Of a stretch of DNA of 64,000 bases, positions 1 through 13,554 are shown in pieces. The notes below the pieces were generated by a model. The model was not told the DNA's origin. It worked only from the letters and a program-made list of their open reading frames with translations, and made no database searches. Each line of letters begins with the position of its first letter. Position 1 is the stretch's first letter. Made by a program: the position numbers and the translations under genes. This stretch comes from Ceratotherium simum simum (taxonomy: Eukaryota; Chordata; Mammalia; Perissodactyla; Rhinocerotidae). Where the stretch lies: assembly GCF_000283155.1 (NCBI RefSeq), contig NW_004454171.1:15415743-15479742 (forward strand), given 5' to 3'.

Positions 1-199
<199 letters not shown>

Positions 200-1499
200 T
201 TATTATGCTACATTTTCAATTATATTTGCATATTCTAGTTATTTATTAATAAATTTAAAGAACCAGGACATTCGCACCCATTGGTAATATCAATTGTACA
301 TCATAGCTTTTTTAATCACGAGGTCTAGAAGCAGTGCATGAATATTGTCATTTATCCATTAAGGAGTTATATGGATTGACTAATAATATTTATAGATGAT
401 AGATAAAACTGTCTACACATGAACAATAAATATAATGTTATGAATACAGATAATTCAGGTCAAATAAGTCAACAGCTTCAGTTGTCTGGATGTTTAGTTC
501 AGTCCCTCTGTTCACTCTGGTGTTTGAATAGCATAGTCCATTAGGGAGGCAAAGCCATTAACTAAAGAAAAGATGCCTTTGGGGGAAGTAAACAGTATAG
601 GACAAACCATCTCGGCGCACATACCAATCACCCATGTGCAACATTTCAGAGCTAGTGACTAAATAATAAAAGAAGTCTTCTAAAAGTGTTGATTGATAAC
701 TCATTAAAAATTAAGTTATTCACAATGAGAAAAATACTAGATAATAACTGAATGTCTACTACCAACTCATCTGTGAAAATTGCCATCATAACACCCTGAT
801 ATCTGTTTTCATTTTTCTTTAATTTTTTTTGCACAGCAGTTATTATTTTTGAGCATTCACTGTAAAAATTGACTGTGTTGTGCAGACACAATGAATTATT
901 GGGTGATTTAATCAGTATGAATCAACTGAGATTGTCATTTCTCTTTAGAAAGATGACGTTTGTGTTGTTTTTAACATTTCTTCTCCAGATGATTTCTAGT
1001 TCATAACTTTTTCTTAACATAAAACTAATATTGGCACATAGAAACTTCATCAGAAGAAAAACTTGCTGTTAAAATGGATGCCAAACATATAGCAAACAAA
1101 GCTTTAATATTTTTATAGAAAATTTTCTGGATCCCTGCGAGTATTTTCATAAAATATTAGCATTTCACTTCTCATGCATGATTGCATCTTATCCCTAAAA
1201 ACTGGAATCATTTTTAATTATGTATATTTATTTCATTCATTCTACATGACTTATAATTCATTGATTATTATATGCTTACTTATGGGCTCTGTATATCCTT
1301 TTTTAATACTTATTATGCCAGCATTATGTGATACAGATAGGTTTACATTATTTGGATAAAAGTGAGAAATTCAGTTCTCCAGATGTTTAGCTAACACAGC
1401 TACGAACATGCATAACCTTCCAGTATATATACAAGACAGCCATTGTGTGTTCTTTAGAATGATGTCACACACAGGTTCTGAACTATTGTATTTCTGTGT

Positions 1500-2800
1500 A
1501 ACTGACTCCTTTACACATAGGCCCTACAATTATCCTACAACCTTTTCCATTCTTTGTGACCAGCCTTGTCCTTCCTGTTCCACCTTATTTAACATACGAC
1601 TTTAGCTGTGACTCTAAAGATATCTATACAATCAGGATAAATTCTCTCATATTTCATTCTCTCTACCTAAAATTACATCACTTTTTCTTTTCTCTTTTCT
1701 AGGGCTGATCTCAGCTTATGATCTCAACTCTTCATCAAACACTGCTATTAGCATTCCACAGCTTCATTTATTTCAAAGTTACACAACTTTTCCACACCCT
1801 TCAATCTCACATTTTCTACTAATTCCTTTCTTATAACCTGCAGAAATAGCCAAGGTGTCCCTCTTGATTTAAAATATATATATATATATATATATTTGCT
1901 TAAATTTCTCACTCTATATAATTTCACTCATCCTTTCCATGGCCTTTCACACTTTGATGCAGATGGCCCACAAATCTACAGCCATCATGAAATGCAGGTG
2001 TTTATCTTCAAATGCTTGCTGAACTTGGAATATGCAACTGTTACCTCAAACCAACAAGCCTAAAACAAACTCATCATTCACTTTTCCAAATGGGTTCTTC
2101 TCTCTGAGATTATTGATTAATTTCATAGCATGAATCTTCTCTCTCTTTTTAAAGATTCAACCTTTGGAGTTATCTTTGGTTCTACATTCTTCATTTCCAT
2201 ATCCAATCTATCACCAATACCTGTAGGTTCTCCCTTTGAGAACATGTTTAATTCTTTGCAGTTCCATAGCCCCTGTCCCAGTTCCATTGGTTCAAGCCCC
2301 TGGTTTATTTTAAGAGTTTCTTTTTAAGTGTAGCCTTCATCCTATCAACCTTACAAACCCAAAGCACATTAATCATCTGTAAGATTGTTCTTGCATTATT
2401 TCTCTTGCTCAAAATATTCAGATTTTTGCATTGTTTGAAAATACTCTCCAAAATCTCTGGACTTGCATACAATAACCTTTCCTTCTATGCAAAGTGTTTT
2501 TTAGGCTAAAATCTGTCTCATCCTCCAAATTCTCTCTACTCCAACCAAATTTTTCAGAAAATTACCTCTTGAACAAAACTGACTTTTTTTCCAACTTTTA
2601 TATTTAGGACTACTTCTCTCTTTCTTTTTTGAATGTTTCTGTAGCAGTTGGCACTCATTTGTCAGTTCATTCCTTCCCACTCTTGTTCAGGACAGAACTG
2701 CAATTTTATCTGAGTATTCACCTTCTTTCACTCTGACATGTGTTTCAAGGGTGAAACAGCCTCCTCCTTAGCTCCAGATGTGGCTCATGGTTTACCTAAG
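1500..2800 (+). repeat. L2 LINE, degraded C-terminal ORF2 region
   Basis: A long pyrimidine-rich stretch follows the order of the mammalian L2 consensus: a segment like 'acctcaaa..aacatgtccaaaactgaac' near 2045-2080, then 'tccatatccaatctatcacca' near 2196-2216, which marks the end of the L2/CR1 reverse-transcriptase ORF. It is interrupted by stops and an AT dinucleotide run. The match is from memory of the consensus, so limits are approximate. Confidence 0.55.
1873..1896. repeat. AT dinucleotide microsatellite
   Basis: About twelve uninterrupted AT units within the L2-like stretch. Confidence 0.9.
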
Positions 2801-3184
2801 CAATTGTGATGCAATGTTCTCTCTGTCCTTGTCTTGATTATAGGCATAGGTCCTGGGATGCAATTCTAGACAATGAGACTTACTGGGAAAAAGGCACCCA
2901 GAAAAAGTTTTCCTTGTCCTTAAAACTAAACCAAAAAGAAGAAAATCTATTTGTCCTTTTTCCAGGATATCATTGCAAAGAAGTGTTGCTTGAGACCGAA
3001 GAGATTATGTGGGGAGCTGACTTTGTAAGAAAGTCAGTTACCTGAAGATGACACAGCATAAAGAAGAAAGGAGTCCAAACAGTTCTATACTTTGGATGAC
3101 AAAAGTGACTAAATTAACCAACTCTAGAGTGCCCTTGCTTTCGGACTTCTAGCTATTTGAGATAATACATTTTCCTTATTGTCT

Positions 3185-3660
3185 GTATCAGTTAGAAAGG
3201 CATTTGGGTTCCAAGTAACTGAAAACCCAAATAATAGTAGTTTAAACAGACAGGAATTAATTTATCTCAATTAACAGTAAGTCAGGAAGTTGTCAGTTTA
3301 AGGTTGGCATTGTGGTTCAACCGTGCATTTGTGAAGCACATATTTCCCATCTTTCTGTCATCTTGTCATCCTCATGCTCATTCATGGTTACAAGGTGACT
3401 TCATTCGTGGGTACAAGGTTACATGGTTACAAGGTGCTGTACTTCCCAGTATCACAAATATTCAAGGCATTGAAAGAAAGGAAGAGGAAAGGAGGAGGAA
3501 TTTCTCTATTCTGGTGCTTTTACTTTCTGAAAGAGATACCTTCTCAAAATTTCCACGTATATCTATTGGCCTCTGGTGGTCACAATGAAGTTTGGAGAAG
3601 ACGGTATTTGCAACTGGTCACAATGCTGCCCCAAATAAAATCAGAGTTCTGTTTTTAAGG
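3185..3660. repeat. Unassigned interspersed repeat
   Basis: It begins with a 'tgtatcagttagaaaggcat...aactgaaaacccaaataatagtagtttaaacaga'-like segment that I recognise in outline from widespread mammalian repeats, but I cannot name the family with confidence. It contains a short internal redundancy, 'ggttacaaggtg' twice around 3386-3437. Confidence 0.4.
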
Positions 3661-3849
3661 GACAAAAAAAAAAATTGGATAGGCAACTAGCAGAGACTAT
3701 CATGCTGTCTAAACTGGTCGAGGTTGGAATTTCTGCTACAAGTATCTTAATATATCTTCTCTATTCTATCTAGCAAATCATACTCTTCCTTGAACGTCCA
3801 ACTTATGTCCTATCTCTCCCTTTCCAGACCATGTCAGTTCTCAGAGCCT

Positions 3850-3875
3850 GTGTGTGTGTGTCTGTGTGTGTGTGT
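3850..3875. repeat. TG dinucleotide microsatellite, one interruption
   Basis: TG units with a single TC break near 3861. Confidence 0.9.
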
Positions 3876-4317
3876 TTTATGGCACTTAACAACAAATATG
3901 GTTATTACATTCATTCAGAAATCCATCACATCTTTATTTTATATTGTCCTCTTAATTATTGTTTGCCACTGAATTATTGTAAACATTTTCACGTGATCAG
4001 GTATTATTATTGAACTGCATTATATACACTATAAGTGGTTTCATACTTAATTATTGAACAATGGATGATATGAAGACTTTGAAATATTTCTTGATGATGA
4101 ATATTAGTATTTTCAAAATGGCTATTGATTTAGAAATAATATTTTCCAAATTGTGATCTTTATCATGATCCCTTGAATGGATTTTCAAGCATTACTAACA
4201 CTCTTTTTAAACAACTGACATGTTCCCAGCAGTATAATATTAAGCCATATAGTTGTATGGTCAGTGTAAATATTGATCAACTACCTTATATTTTTTAAGA
4301 GATGGCTCCTCAATTAT

Positions 4318-4537
4318 TTATTTTTTTTTTTTTTAAAGATTTTATTTATTTATTTTTTCCCCCCAAAGCCCCAGTAGATAGCTGTGTGTCATAGCTGCAC
4401 ATCCTTCTAGTTGCTGTATGTGGGACGCGGCCTCAGCATGGCCGGAGAAGCAGCGCGTCGGTGCGTGCCCGGGATCCGAACCCGGGTCGCCAGCAGTGGA
4501 GCGCGCTCACTTAACCACCAAGCCACGGGGCCGGCCC
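4318..4537 (-). repeat. ERE-type SINE (tRNA-derived), minus strand
   Basis: On the minus strand the head reads GGGCCGGCCCCGTGGCTTGG, followed by a tRNA-like B-box region (GGTTCGGATCC), the 'catgctgaggccgcgtccca' body and 'cagtagatagctg' segment, ending in an A-rich tail seen as the T run at 4318-4334. It belongs to the same ERE subtype as the copy at 4831-5038 and lies opposite to it, about 290 bases away. Confidence 0.9.
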
Positions 4538-4830
4538 TTAATTCCTCACATCCACATATCCACCTTATTTTGCCATGCCATAATGCATAACACAGGAATA
4601 TTAAATAGTTTCTCCTCACTGTAAAATGGCTTCTTGGAGTGCTGCATTGAGAAGGATTTTGAAGGATCTGGGTAAGTGGAAAAGAATGACATGACTGAAT
4701 AATGGTGTTTGTCACTGTGAGGGGCAGGAGAGAAAGTGCCCACCCACATGCTGTACATCCCTAGCCTAGAACACAAGGCACACAATACATGTTTTAGGTA
4801 TAATTTCCTCCCATGAAAGAAAAGAGCACA

Positions 4831-5038
4831 GGGCCAGCCCCGTGGCTTAGCGGTTAAGTGTGCGTGCTCTGCTGCTGGCGGCCCGGGTTCGATCCTGGGT
4901 GCGCACCAACGCACCGCTTCTCCGGCCATGCTGAGGCCGCGTCCCACATACAGCAACTAGAAGGATGTGCAGCTATGACATACAACTGTCTACTGGGGCT
5001 TTGGGGGAAAAAAATAAATAAATAAAATTTAAAAAAAA
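4831..5038 (+). repeat. ERE-type SINE, plus strand, perfect target-site duplication
   Basis: The head is GGGCCAGCCCCGTGGC, with B box GGTTCGATCC and tail of (AAAT)n and A. It is flanked by a perfect 16-base duplication, gaaagaaaagagcaca, at 4815-4830 and 5039-5054. The intact duplication and close match to its inverted partner point to a relatively young insertion. Confidence 0.93.
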
Positions 5039-5289
5039 GAAAGAAAAGAGCACATACTCTACTTAACTGTTTCTAAAAATAATTGGTCTCATTTATTATA
5101 AGCCATGTATTTTTGCAACAGGAGGTAGAGATGCAAACGAAAATTTTATCTTTGCTCATCACCTACAGTAAAAATTTAGTCAAGAGGAATAGCCGCATTT
5201 ATTTTCTGCTGAGTATAAAGGACATATAAATAAGACATTCACTATGACTAAACATTTCAAGAGAATATAAAAATAATGAAATGGGAGAA

Positions 5290-5510
5290 GCTAACATTAT
5301 TAATCCTAGAAGACCGAACAAATATACTCTTTATATTGTTTCATTTAATTCTCAAAGCACTCTATAGGATGAATGTTATTCAATCTACTACATAGATGAG
5401 GAAAGTGAGTCTCTAAAAATTTAAATAGTTGCTCAACAAATGAGGGGCAAAGTCAAAGTGAAGACTTGGGTTTAATAACGCCAAAGGTCAATTCTTTTGT
5501 TACATATCTC
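5290..5510 (+). repeat. MIR SINE, degraded
   Basis: The MIR core is visible: 'ttgtttcatttaattctcaaagcactctatagg' and 'gatgaggaaagtgagtctc' in the right order and spacing. Confidence 0.6.
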
Positions 5511-6839
5511 CAAAGGTCATTTTGAAAAGGTTGTAATTTATTCCATTATCCACAATAGATTATCTGACTTCAGGCAGGAATCCAGCCCTGATGCCTCCAA
5601 TGTATCCAAATGACCATCAATATGAAATATTGATGAAGTCAGTTTGCAGAATCAATGAGCCACCTGTATATCTATGTGTGCTGTGTAGTGTTCCTTTCGG
5701 ATATGAACAAAATGTATCAAGAGGTTTTAAGAAAAGTGACTATTTCATTTGTCAACATACCGCTTTTATTTTAATAAATTCAAATACTTCTTGCAGTTGT
5801 CCATCAAAGTTGTGGGTGACACTAACAGATGTGAGTATGTAATTGACTTCAGTTCCTGAAAATCAAAACTGCCTTTGCGTGTTTTCACATCAATACCTCA
5901 AATAGCTGTGGGAAAAATAAAAACCATATAAGGCAGCCTGAGAAGAAAAATGAGTGAAGCAAAAAGAACATGGGCAGCATTTGCATTTGAAAAACCGAAA
6001 TATCCATACCTCTTTCTAATGTTTGTAAGCCTGTTTTTATAATGTGTATACAGATGTGCACACACACACAGGTTATTCTTCATATGATAGCACTTGTTAT
6101 ACTTTAAAATTAACCAGGAATCCTTTCATTTACTAGTAAGTTGTTTAAAAAGCAAAGAATATTATAATTTCATACATTTTCCCCCTAGTTTTTTTTCCAC
6201 AGTAGAAAGTGAATTTTTAAAGCCTAAGACAATGTCTTGTTCATTTTTATATATCCAATGTTTAGAAAGTTGTTCCTAGCCCACACTAGGAATAGGAACA
6301 AATGGCAGAGTATAATTTTTATGTAAATATTTTCAATATATGTACATCTTTACATGACAGGAAGATAATTTACTCACTGTAATAACTTTTCTATCTGCCT
6401 GTGACAGCTGCCCTTTCCCCCCACTGGATTATGTATGTCAATGTCATCATATTCAAAGTATTTTTCCTTTAGAACCTTTATAAATTTGGTCAAATTTTTA
6501 ATGTTTTACTGGCGATTATTAAATGCTCTACTTGTTATGTCTTGTGGGGACAAGTGGTGATTTCACAAATGTTTCAGAGCATTGTTTTAGAACTCCATTG
6601 AAATCAATTCCTTACAGTCAGTATCAAAAAATATATTTTTTGGTGCACTTAAAAGAAGCTAGAAATAACACCACGAAGTGTTATTCAATGTATATAAATT
6701 TCATTTGAGAATACATATATTATAAAGGAAATACATAATATTTTATAAAATTAAGATTATAATACTGTAGAGTTCATGCTATAGTTTAAAAAGTATCAAT
6801 CATTTTTGCTTCCTTTTACACTTTGATATAAAATTAAAA

Positions 6840-7440
6840 TATGGCATGAATGTTGAGAACATTATGCTAAGTAAAATAAGCCATCTACAAAAAGACAAAT
6901 ACTGTATGATTCTACTTATATGAGATGCCTAGAGTCACCAAATTCATAGAAACAGAAAGTAGAATGGTGGCTGTCAGGGGCTGAGAGGTGGAGAAAATGG
7001 AAGCTTATTGTTTAATGGGTACAGAGTTTCAATTTTGCAAGATAAAAAAAGTTCTGGGGATAAATGATGGTGATGGCTACACAACAAAGCGAATGTACTT
7101 AATGCCACTCAACTGTTCAGTTAAAAAAGTTAAAATGGTAATTTTTTTTTGGTGAGGAAGATTAGTCCTGAGCTAACATCCGATGCCAATCCTCCTTTTT
7201 TTGCTGAGGAAGACTGGCCCTGGGCTAACATCCGTGCCCATCTTCCTCTACTTTATATGGGACGCCGCCACAGCATGGCTTGACAAGCAGTGCATCAGTG
7301 TTCGGCCGGAATCCGAACCTGTGAACCCGGGGCCGCCAAAGCAGAGTGAGCGCACTTAGCTGTTACGCCACCAGGCCAGCCCCTAAAATGGTAAATTTTA
7401 TGGTATGTATATTTTGCCACAATTTAAAAAAATAATAAAT
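6840..7440 (+). repeat. L1 3' end (old L1M type), split by an ERE
   Basis: The plus strand shows the end of ORF2 and 3' UTR of an old L1: 'aacattatgctaagtaaaataagcc', 'agaatggtggctgtcaggggctg' and 'aatgatggtgatggctacaca'. It resumes after an inserted ERE at 7142-7383 and ends near 7440 with an A-rich tail. Noncoding. Confidence 0.8.
7142..7383 (-). repeat. ERE-type SINE nested in L1, minus strand
   Basis: Minus-strand head GGGGCTGGCCTGGTGGCG and doubled body with 'aggaagact(g)gccctgggctaacatcc' are clear. An 11-base duplication, taaaatggtaa, flanks it at 7131-7141 and 7384-7394. It interrupts the L1 3' UTR, so it is younger than that copy. Confidence 0.92.
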
Positions 7441-7529
7441 GCCAAAAAAATAAAATTAACACTTTAGAAGCATCATCACTATAAGATCCTGAGGAATAAA
7501 AATGATATTGAGCTAAAAATAAAACCTTC

Positions 7530-8076
7530 AACGTGACTTGGATGGTATTCCTCCCCATGAATGTGTGGCATTTTCCCATTGAGAGGTGGAGTCTATTCTC
7601 TTTCTCTAAATCTAGGCTACACTTTGTTATTTGCGTGACCATTAGGAAGAGCCAGGAGGGACATTCTGGAACCTCTGAGGCTAAGTCTTACTATTTTTTC
7701 TTAGGCTTTTGGACTGCTTGCTCTTGGAGCATGCACTTGGTAAAAGCCAATCCCACGCAAGACATCTGACTATCCTGTGACAGCCATGTCTTGGAAAGCC
7801 CAAGCCACATGGATTGCCCTGGAGGACGAGATTCCATGTTGAGCCAGATAGAAAAACCAAAGAGTACCAATGTGCCAAATATGGAGAGGCAAAGCCCTCT
7901 TGGAAGTGATCCTCCAGTTCCAGTCATACTGGTTTGAGCCATGTAGATCAGACACAAACTACCTAGCTGATTCCTTCCTGAATTACTGACCCACAGAATT
8001 GTGAGCAAAGTGAAATTTGTTGAGGCCACTAAATTTTGGAGTGGGTTGTTATGTGGCAAATACTAACTGCAACAGG
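7530..8076 (+). repeat. MLT1-type LTR (ERVL-MaLR), solo and degraded
   Basis: The 3' part matches the MLT1 consensus well: 'aattactgacccacagaattgtgagcaaa' and 'ggccactaaattttggagtgggttgttatg.ggcaaatactaactg'. Upstream 'ctctaaatctaggctacactttg' also fits. No internal retroviral coding sequence is adjacent, so this is a solo, ancient LTR. The 122-residue ORF on the other strand is meaningless. Confidence 0.82.
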
Positions 8077-8679
8077 TAGCCTGTGTGGTATCAAGATTCC
8101 ATATAAATGCTTATCAGTAAGATATATGAAAAAAAATACTTTGGATTTAAATACATGCTTATGTTTTAAAATTACATACTTGGTTTTATATGTGACTTTA
8201 AAAAATCACTTGACTTAAAGGTTAAATAAAAAACCAATGTGGCTCGTCTAGTTCTCTTTTGTAATTGATAAAATCAATCATTAAACTAACATTTATTCAA
8301 AATGCTCATTTTTAGTCTCATCTATAAAATCAACCATTTATTTCTGGAAAAGGCTTGGAAACAGTAATGAAAACCAGTGAAGAAATATAGACTGCTAGTT
8401 CAGTTTCTGACAATTTTAATTCTGACTCCACACACAGTTCTATACCATGATATGATGGAAAATTTCTGTAATATAATTTGCTGTAGATTTGTTGCAGTTT
8501 TTAGTATGAGGATAAAAAGGATGAGAAGGCTGCCATTTGGATATTTGTATAGAGAAGTTGGAAAATGTTTTGGCTATTCTAAATCTACTCTAGTGTATGA
8601 AAAGAACATTTCTCAGTTATCGATGCCAATATGTTCCTCTACAAATAAAGTGGAAATCTGTGCTGAACTGGCAAGATTA

Positions 8680-8865
<186 letters not shown>

Positions 8866-9089
8866 TTATAATATTTTCATTAAATTTGAATACTCCTTTT
8901 AGTCATTTTATAGATTCTGTACTATTAAATAAGTTAGTGATTTTAATAGTTGTCCAAGGTAGACTTCTAGACAACTCCCCCTCTCTTAGTCCCACCTCCA
9001 ATTGTTCAGCAAGTTGTATAGATTGTACTTTCAAAACATCTTTTAATCAGTGAAGGGCTGACCATTCTCTATTACATAAACTCAAATTC

Positions 9090-9480
9090 CTAATCAAGCA
9101 CCTACAGTCAACTCTATCCTATGACTGGGGGTTTTGCAAATAGGCCACTTGCTCGCCATTCTTGCATTTGTTCACATAGGCTGCTTCCTTTCCCTGCGTT
9201 GATCATTCACTCTTGTGCTCCTGGTGGTCTGCTCAACTTCAAGATTCAAAGAAACAGCTTCTCTCTCTACCCTTGTCTTGCCTTACTCTTTGTCATCCAA
9301 GATCCAGGTTGGACACTCCCTGTTTCATGCCACCTACGAACCTTTTATTCCTATATTAAATGCTTACCGCCTCGTATAAGAGCTGTTTACATGTCTGTCC
9401 ATGCAGACTCCAAGTCTCTTAGAAACAGAAGTTTTTGCTGTGTTTTCTTGGGCCTAAAACAGCACTAATATATAGCTTGT
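9090..9480 (+). repeat. L2 LINE 3' end
   Basis: C/T-rich sequence following the L2 3' consensus: a 'gcactctcttgtgctcc', 'gtcatccaagatccaggttg' and 'catgcagactccaagtctctta' pattern. Strongly degraded; limits approximate. Confidence 0.5.
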
Positions 9481-11229
9481 GCTTTACAAATAATAATTGA
9501 AGGCATAATGGCTTCATCTAAAGGGGACTTAGAAAAGTGAATTGACCTAGAATTTTCAAAGCGATTTGCATATGTGAATATCATTTCAACTGATACGAAG
9601 TCTAATGATAACACTTCACAGCTTCAAAGTGATATACATTAAAGATCTAAAACTTTTTTATCAAATTCAACAAATTAAACAAAGCTCAGCAATTCCTTTG
9701 ATACATAGGTTATTATAGATTCAGGCTGGTGTACCTGAGGTGGGGGTAAGTTACTCAAGGTCAGGCAGTATTTCCGTGAAGGAAAATAGTAACACTCTAG
9801 AGATTTCCATAGTATTTCCATAGTCTTTGAATCATCCCATAATATAATAGCTAAAACCTGAATAATTTCCAGAAATAATTTGCCAGTAAAATGTAGTCTA
9901 AATATGGAGATTGAAGAGAGGGCATCTAAGACAACAGCAAATATTTCAACTATGGGCATCGGTAAGATGAAGAATTAAAAGGCCAAATTCATTGAGTGAT
10001 TTAGAATCTTTTCCACATAATTTTAATTAACACTAGTGAGAATTAACAGTTAACCCAGGGCAATATGTGGACATTATTTCGTATGCAAGTCTATGCATTG
10101 GAGATTATTTTATTTTTCTCTGTCATGGGCTGTGGAGCCATATAATTATTCCACAGAGGAAATGTGTTTTGACTTATAATCTATAATTGGTTCTTTAGTT
10201 TTTTTAAATATGGCTAAAATAGACTACATCTCTAAAGGAGGTTTATTTCCTTAACAATATAGAATAGCAAAGACATGAAGAGAAATCAAGTCAGTGCTTT
10301 GAATTGCGGTAAACCAAGAAATGACTAGAATTTCTATGGTATTTGACTTGCTCCAAGAAAAAATAAAAAGAGCCTACAATTCTAAGAGAAGTAGATCTTC
10401 TTTAAGGCAAGAATATAGTGGTCAGACTGTTGTTAGAAAAACATCATGGTAAATAGAAAATGTGGATTATTTTTGTGAGAGTGTCTTCGAGGTGTTCAGC
10501 CATTTCTAATTTCTTCAGTTCAGTCAAAATGATAAAAGCAGTACCTATTAACCTGGTTGACAAATATGTGAAATAAAAGATAATCTCACACATTCTATAG
10601 CTAATGATATAAGAATGGAAAGAACATTGGTGCTCATAATAGAGTTGAAGGTAATCTGGCTGACAGAATATAGCATATGAAAAAGACTAGATTAAATATT
10701 TATTTTAGTTTAAAAAAAAGGTTGACAGAGACCTAAAGATCTAAAACTAAACCATGATAAATTGAAAAATCCTAGAAAGAAAAAAAGGCCTGCAAAATAA
10801 TGTAGCCATAAGAAATGAATATTTAATCCAATAAAAGCATGAGGTATATATAGGACTAATCCACTATGGATTGGAACAAACTGTCACCAACCTGAAAGTG
10901 ACCCAATTGAAAACCGGCTTTATTCTGCTTTGAAACAGAATTTACAGTAAAGAAGTCCTAGACCCCATGAATTTCTATTTAGATTAAAATAGTTTTGTAC
11001 ACAGGGTTCATTATGCAGAACTAGATATGATCATTCTGTAAATTATATTTGCAGGCAAACACGTGTTTTGTCATCTTCACGTGATGATATTTAATATGCT
11101 CTGAGATTTCAGACAGTAAATGTCATGTGGGCCCACATTTTTTAAGCACCTTCAATTTTCATGCAGAATACACTAACCCATGAAGGACATAAAAGACATA
11201 ATGGGCACACTCCCCACCTTTGAAGATGA

Positions 11230-12080
11230 GGTTATTTAGTTGGTAACGTCATGTTTCCTTAGGATCCTCTTCATTGTGACAGTTTCTCAGATTTTCTGTT
11301 TTTGATGACTTACAATTTCTGTTTTCATGACTGGTCAAGTATTTTTTAGACTACCTTTCTACTGGAATTTGTCTGATTTTTTCCCCTCATGATTAGATAG
11401 GATTATGGGTTTTAGAGAGGAAGACTACAAAAGTAAAGAGTTATTTCCATCACGTCATGACAAGGGTACATAGTATGGACCTGACTTGGCACTGTCATGT
11501 TGACCTTGTTCATCTGGTTGAGGTAGTGCTTGTCATGTTTCTCCAGTGCAAAGTTACTTTTTTTCTATCCCTTTCCATATTATATTCTTTGTAAGGAAGT
11601 CACTATGTGCAGACCGCACCTATGGAGTGATGATCTATGATCCCCTCGAGGGCAGAGAATCTACAAAAATTATTTGAAATTCTTACGCGTGGGAGATTTG
11701 TCTTTTCTCTCCATTTACTTATTCAGTAACTTATTTATATCAATATGGACTCAAGGATATTTATTTTATAATTCGAGTCATAATACAATGCTACTTTATT
11801 TTGTTGCTCAAATTTTTCCATCTTTGTCCAAGGGGGGCTCTTTCAGTTGGCTCCTATGTTCCTTTGACATACCTCTATCAATGTAATTTTTTTTTGGGGG
11901 GGGCACACTATTTACCTTATTTTCCAGCACCATAAGTTGCTTCAGGTTCATCTCATATATTTCCTGCCCCAGTCCTGCAATCAGCCATCAGCCATTTCTC
12001 CAAGGAGCCTTGGTTCCTTTTACTGGAGAATGCTCTCAGAGACCAAGATCTGGGTAGTAGGTTTCTCCTTGCTGCTGGGG
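11230..12080 (+). repeat. Old L1-derived segment (L1M type)
   Basis: Several successive phrases match an L1M untranslated segment as I remember it: 'gagaggaagactacaaaagtaaag', 'catcacgtcatgacaagggtacatagtat', 'ttggctcctatgttcctttgacatacc' and 'ccaaggagccttggttccttttactggagaatg'. Orientation relative to the L1 ORFs is less certain. No coding capacity. Confidence 0.6.
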
Positions 12081-12085
12081 TATCA

Positions 12086-12900
12086 TTGTTTCTATGCTGT
12101 GATAACTTGAAAAGTCATGCCATTTTTCAATTATGGAAAATTATCATTATTATAGTGTCTTTCGCTGAGTCTCTGTTCTCTACTTCTAGAACTCCTATTA
12201 GAAAAGTATTGGATTTACTCATTCTATCCTCAATGTATCTTAATAATCTCTGTTCCATACTTTTTTCTCCTTACATTGCTGTGTTGCATTCTGGTGAATA
12301 AGCTCACATTTATTTGATGATTTATTCTTCAGTTGTGTCTTTAATTTGTCTGTTTAACTTTTCCATTGATATTTATTTTCAGTTATAATTTTATCCATTT
12401 CTTTTTTATTTAGTATTCTGCTTATTTTTTTTTTTTTTTCATGCTTTCCTTTTTCTGTATTATGAGCCCAATAGCAAGCATATGGTCCCAACGCATAAAT
12501 TTACACTGGCTTCTGCATTGTCCATGAAGTTTCAATGGTTCTAGTAGTTTTAATATTAATTGTGGTTTGGGAGTTCTCATTCTCATCATGGACTATTCTC
12601 TACGTGGTATGGCACAAGTTAGGGTTTTGGGTTTGTGCTGGTAGCTCCTGTTTTGTTTGTTTGTTTGTTTTTCTTTCATTTTTTTCAAGCCCTGGACAGA
12701 CAACAAATTTCTTTGAGGATTCCCTGGAAAGAACCAGGCTTTGTGCAAAGCATTCATGTCTAGCTCTCCTGTTCTCATATAGGATTAAATCATCCAGTCC
12801 TCAGATACCATATTCTATGTCCATGCCCCCAAATCCTTTAGGCCACTGGGAAGTTAGCTTCCACCTATGATCTGTGTTTTGATTCCCCCCTTTTGGTTCT
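12086..12900. other. T-rich stretch, possible continuation of the L1 segment
   Basis: Low-complexity T-rich DNA with TTTG repeats around 12651-12672. It may continue the preceding L1-like segment but I could not match it. No gene seen. Confidence 0.35.
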
Positions 12901-13554
12901 GGGACTGGTAGATTTTCTTTCCCTCTTTAAATTTCAGTTCAGAGTTTCAATAAATCTTTTCTAAAAATATTTTTATGTTTGTAGTAAGTGGGAAGCAAAT
13001 CCCATGACATGATTTTGTTAATTCTCCTATAGTCTAATTTTCAACATAAATTTAATATTTAAAATCTGTTAGTATCTTGTATCATGAATTCTAAAAATAA
13101 CCCAAGAAAGCCCCATAAAACAATTTTCTCCAAATAATGCTCCTTATTTAACATAAACTTTATGCTACTTGCATTTTGTCCTATAGTGGATCTACACTGA
13201 AATTGGCATATACCACTCTCTTTATCTTGTGTTCATATGAAAGTAAATGTACATGAGCATCTGGGTGCATTCATTGAAACGGAAACATTGAGATGTATTT
13301 GTAGTGGCTAGAAGAGAACTTTTACATAAACATAGTTTCTTTTTACTTGTTAATATATGGATTTTCCTTGTTATTTCTGTTTTGTTGATAAAATATCTTT
13401 GGATAGTTTTTATTGTAGGTATGTTTCAAAAGTTTTATCTAGTGAAAGTTTACTTCTAGTTAAATGTGGTAATAGTGGACAGTAAATATTGACTGTGAAT
13501 GGGCAGTCCAAGTACATGGACCAACGTAACAATCTGAGCCCCCATTTTTATAAA

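Noticed and set aside
4407..4956. Overlapping ORFs on both strands with similar proteins (WCAPRIEPGPPAAEHAHLT and relatives)
   Set aside because: They are translations of the two inverted ERE SINEs. The same peptides appear at every ERE in the window.
5590..5842. 83-residue plus-strand ORF next to 'ttcttgcag'
   Set aside because: No recognisable family, wrong strand for the host gene and no supporting donor context.
7681..8059. 122-residue minus-strand ORF and companions
   Set aside because: Lies inside an MLT1 LTR on its noncoding strand; no internal retroviral gene adjoins it.
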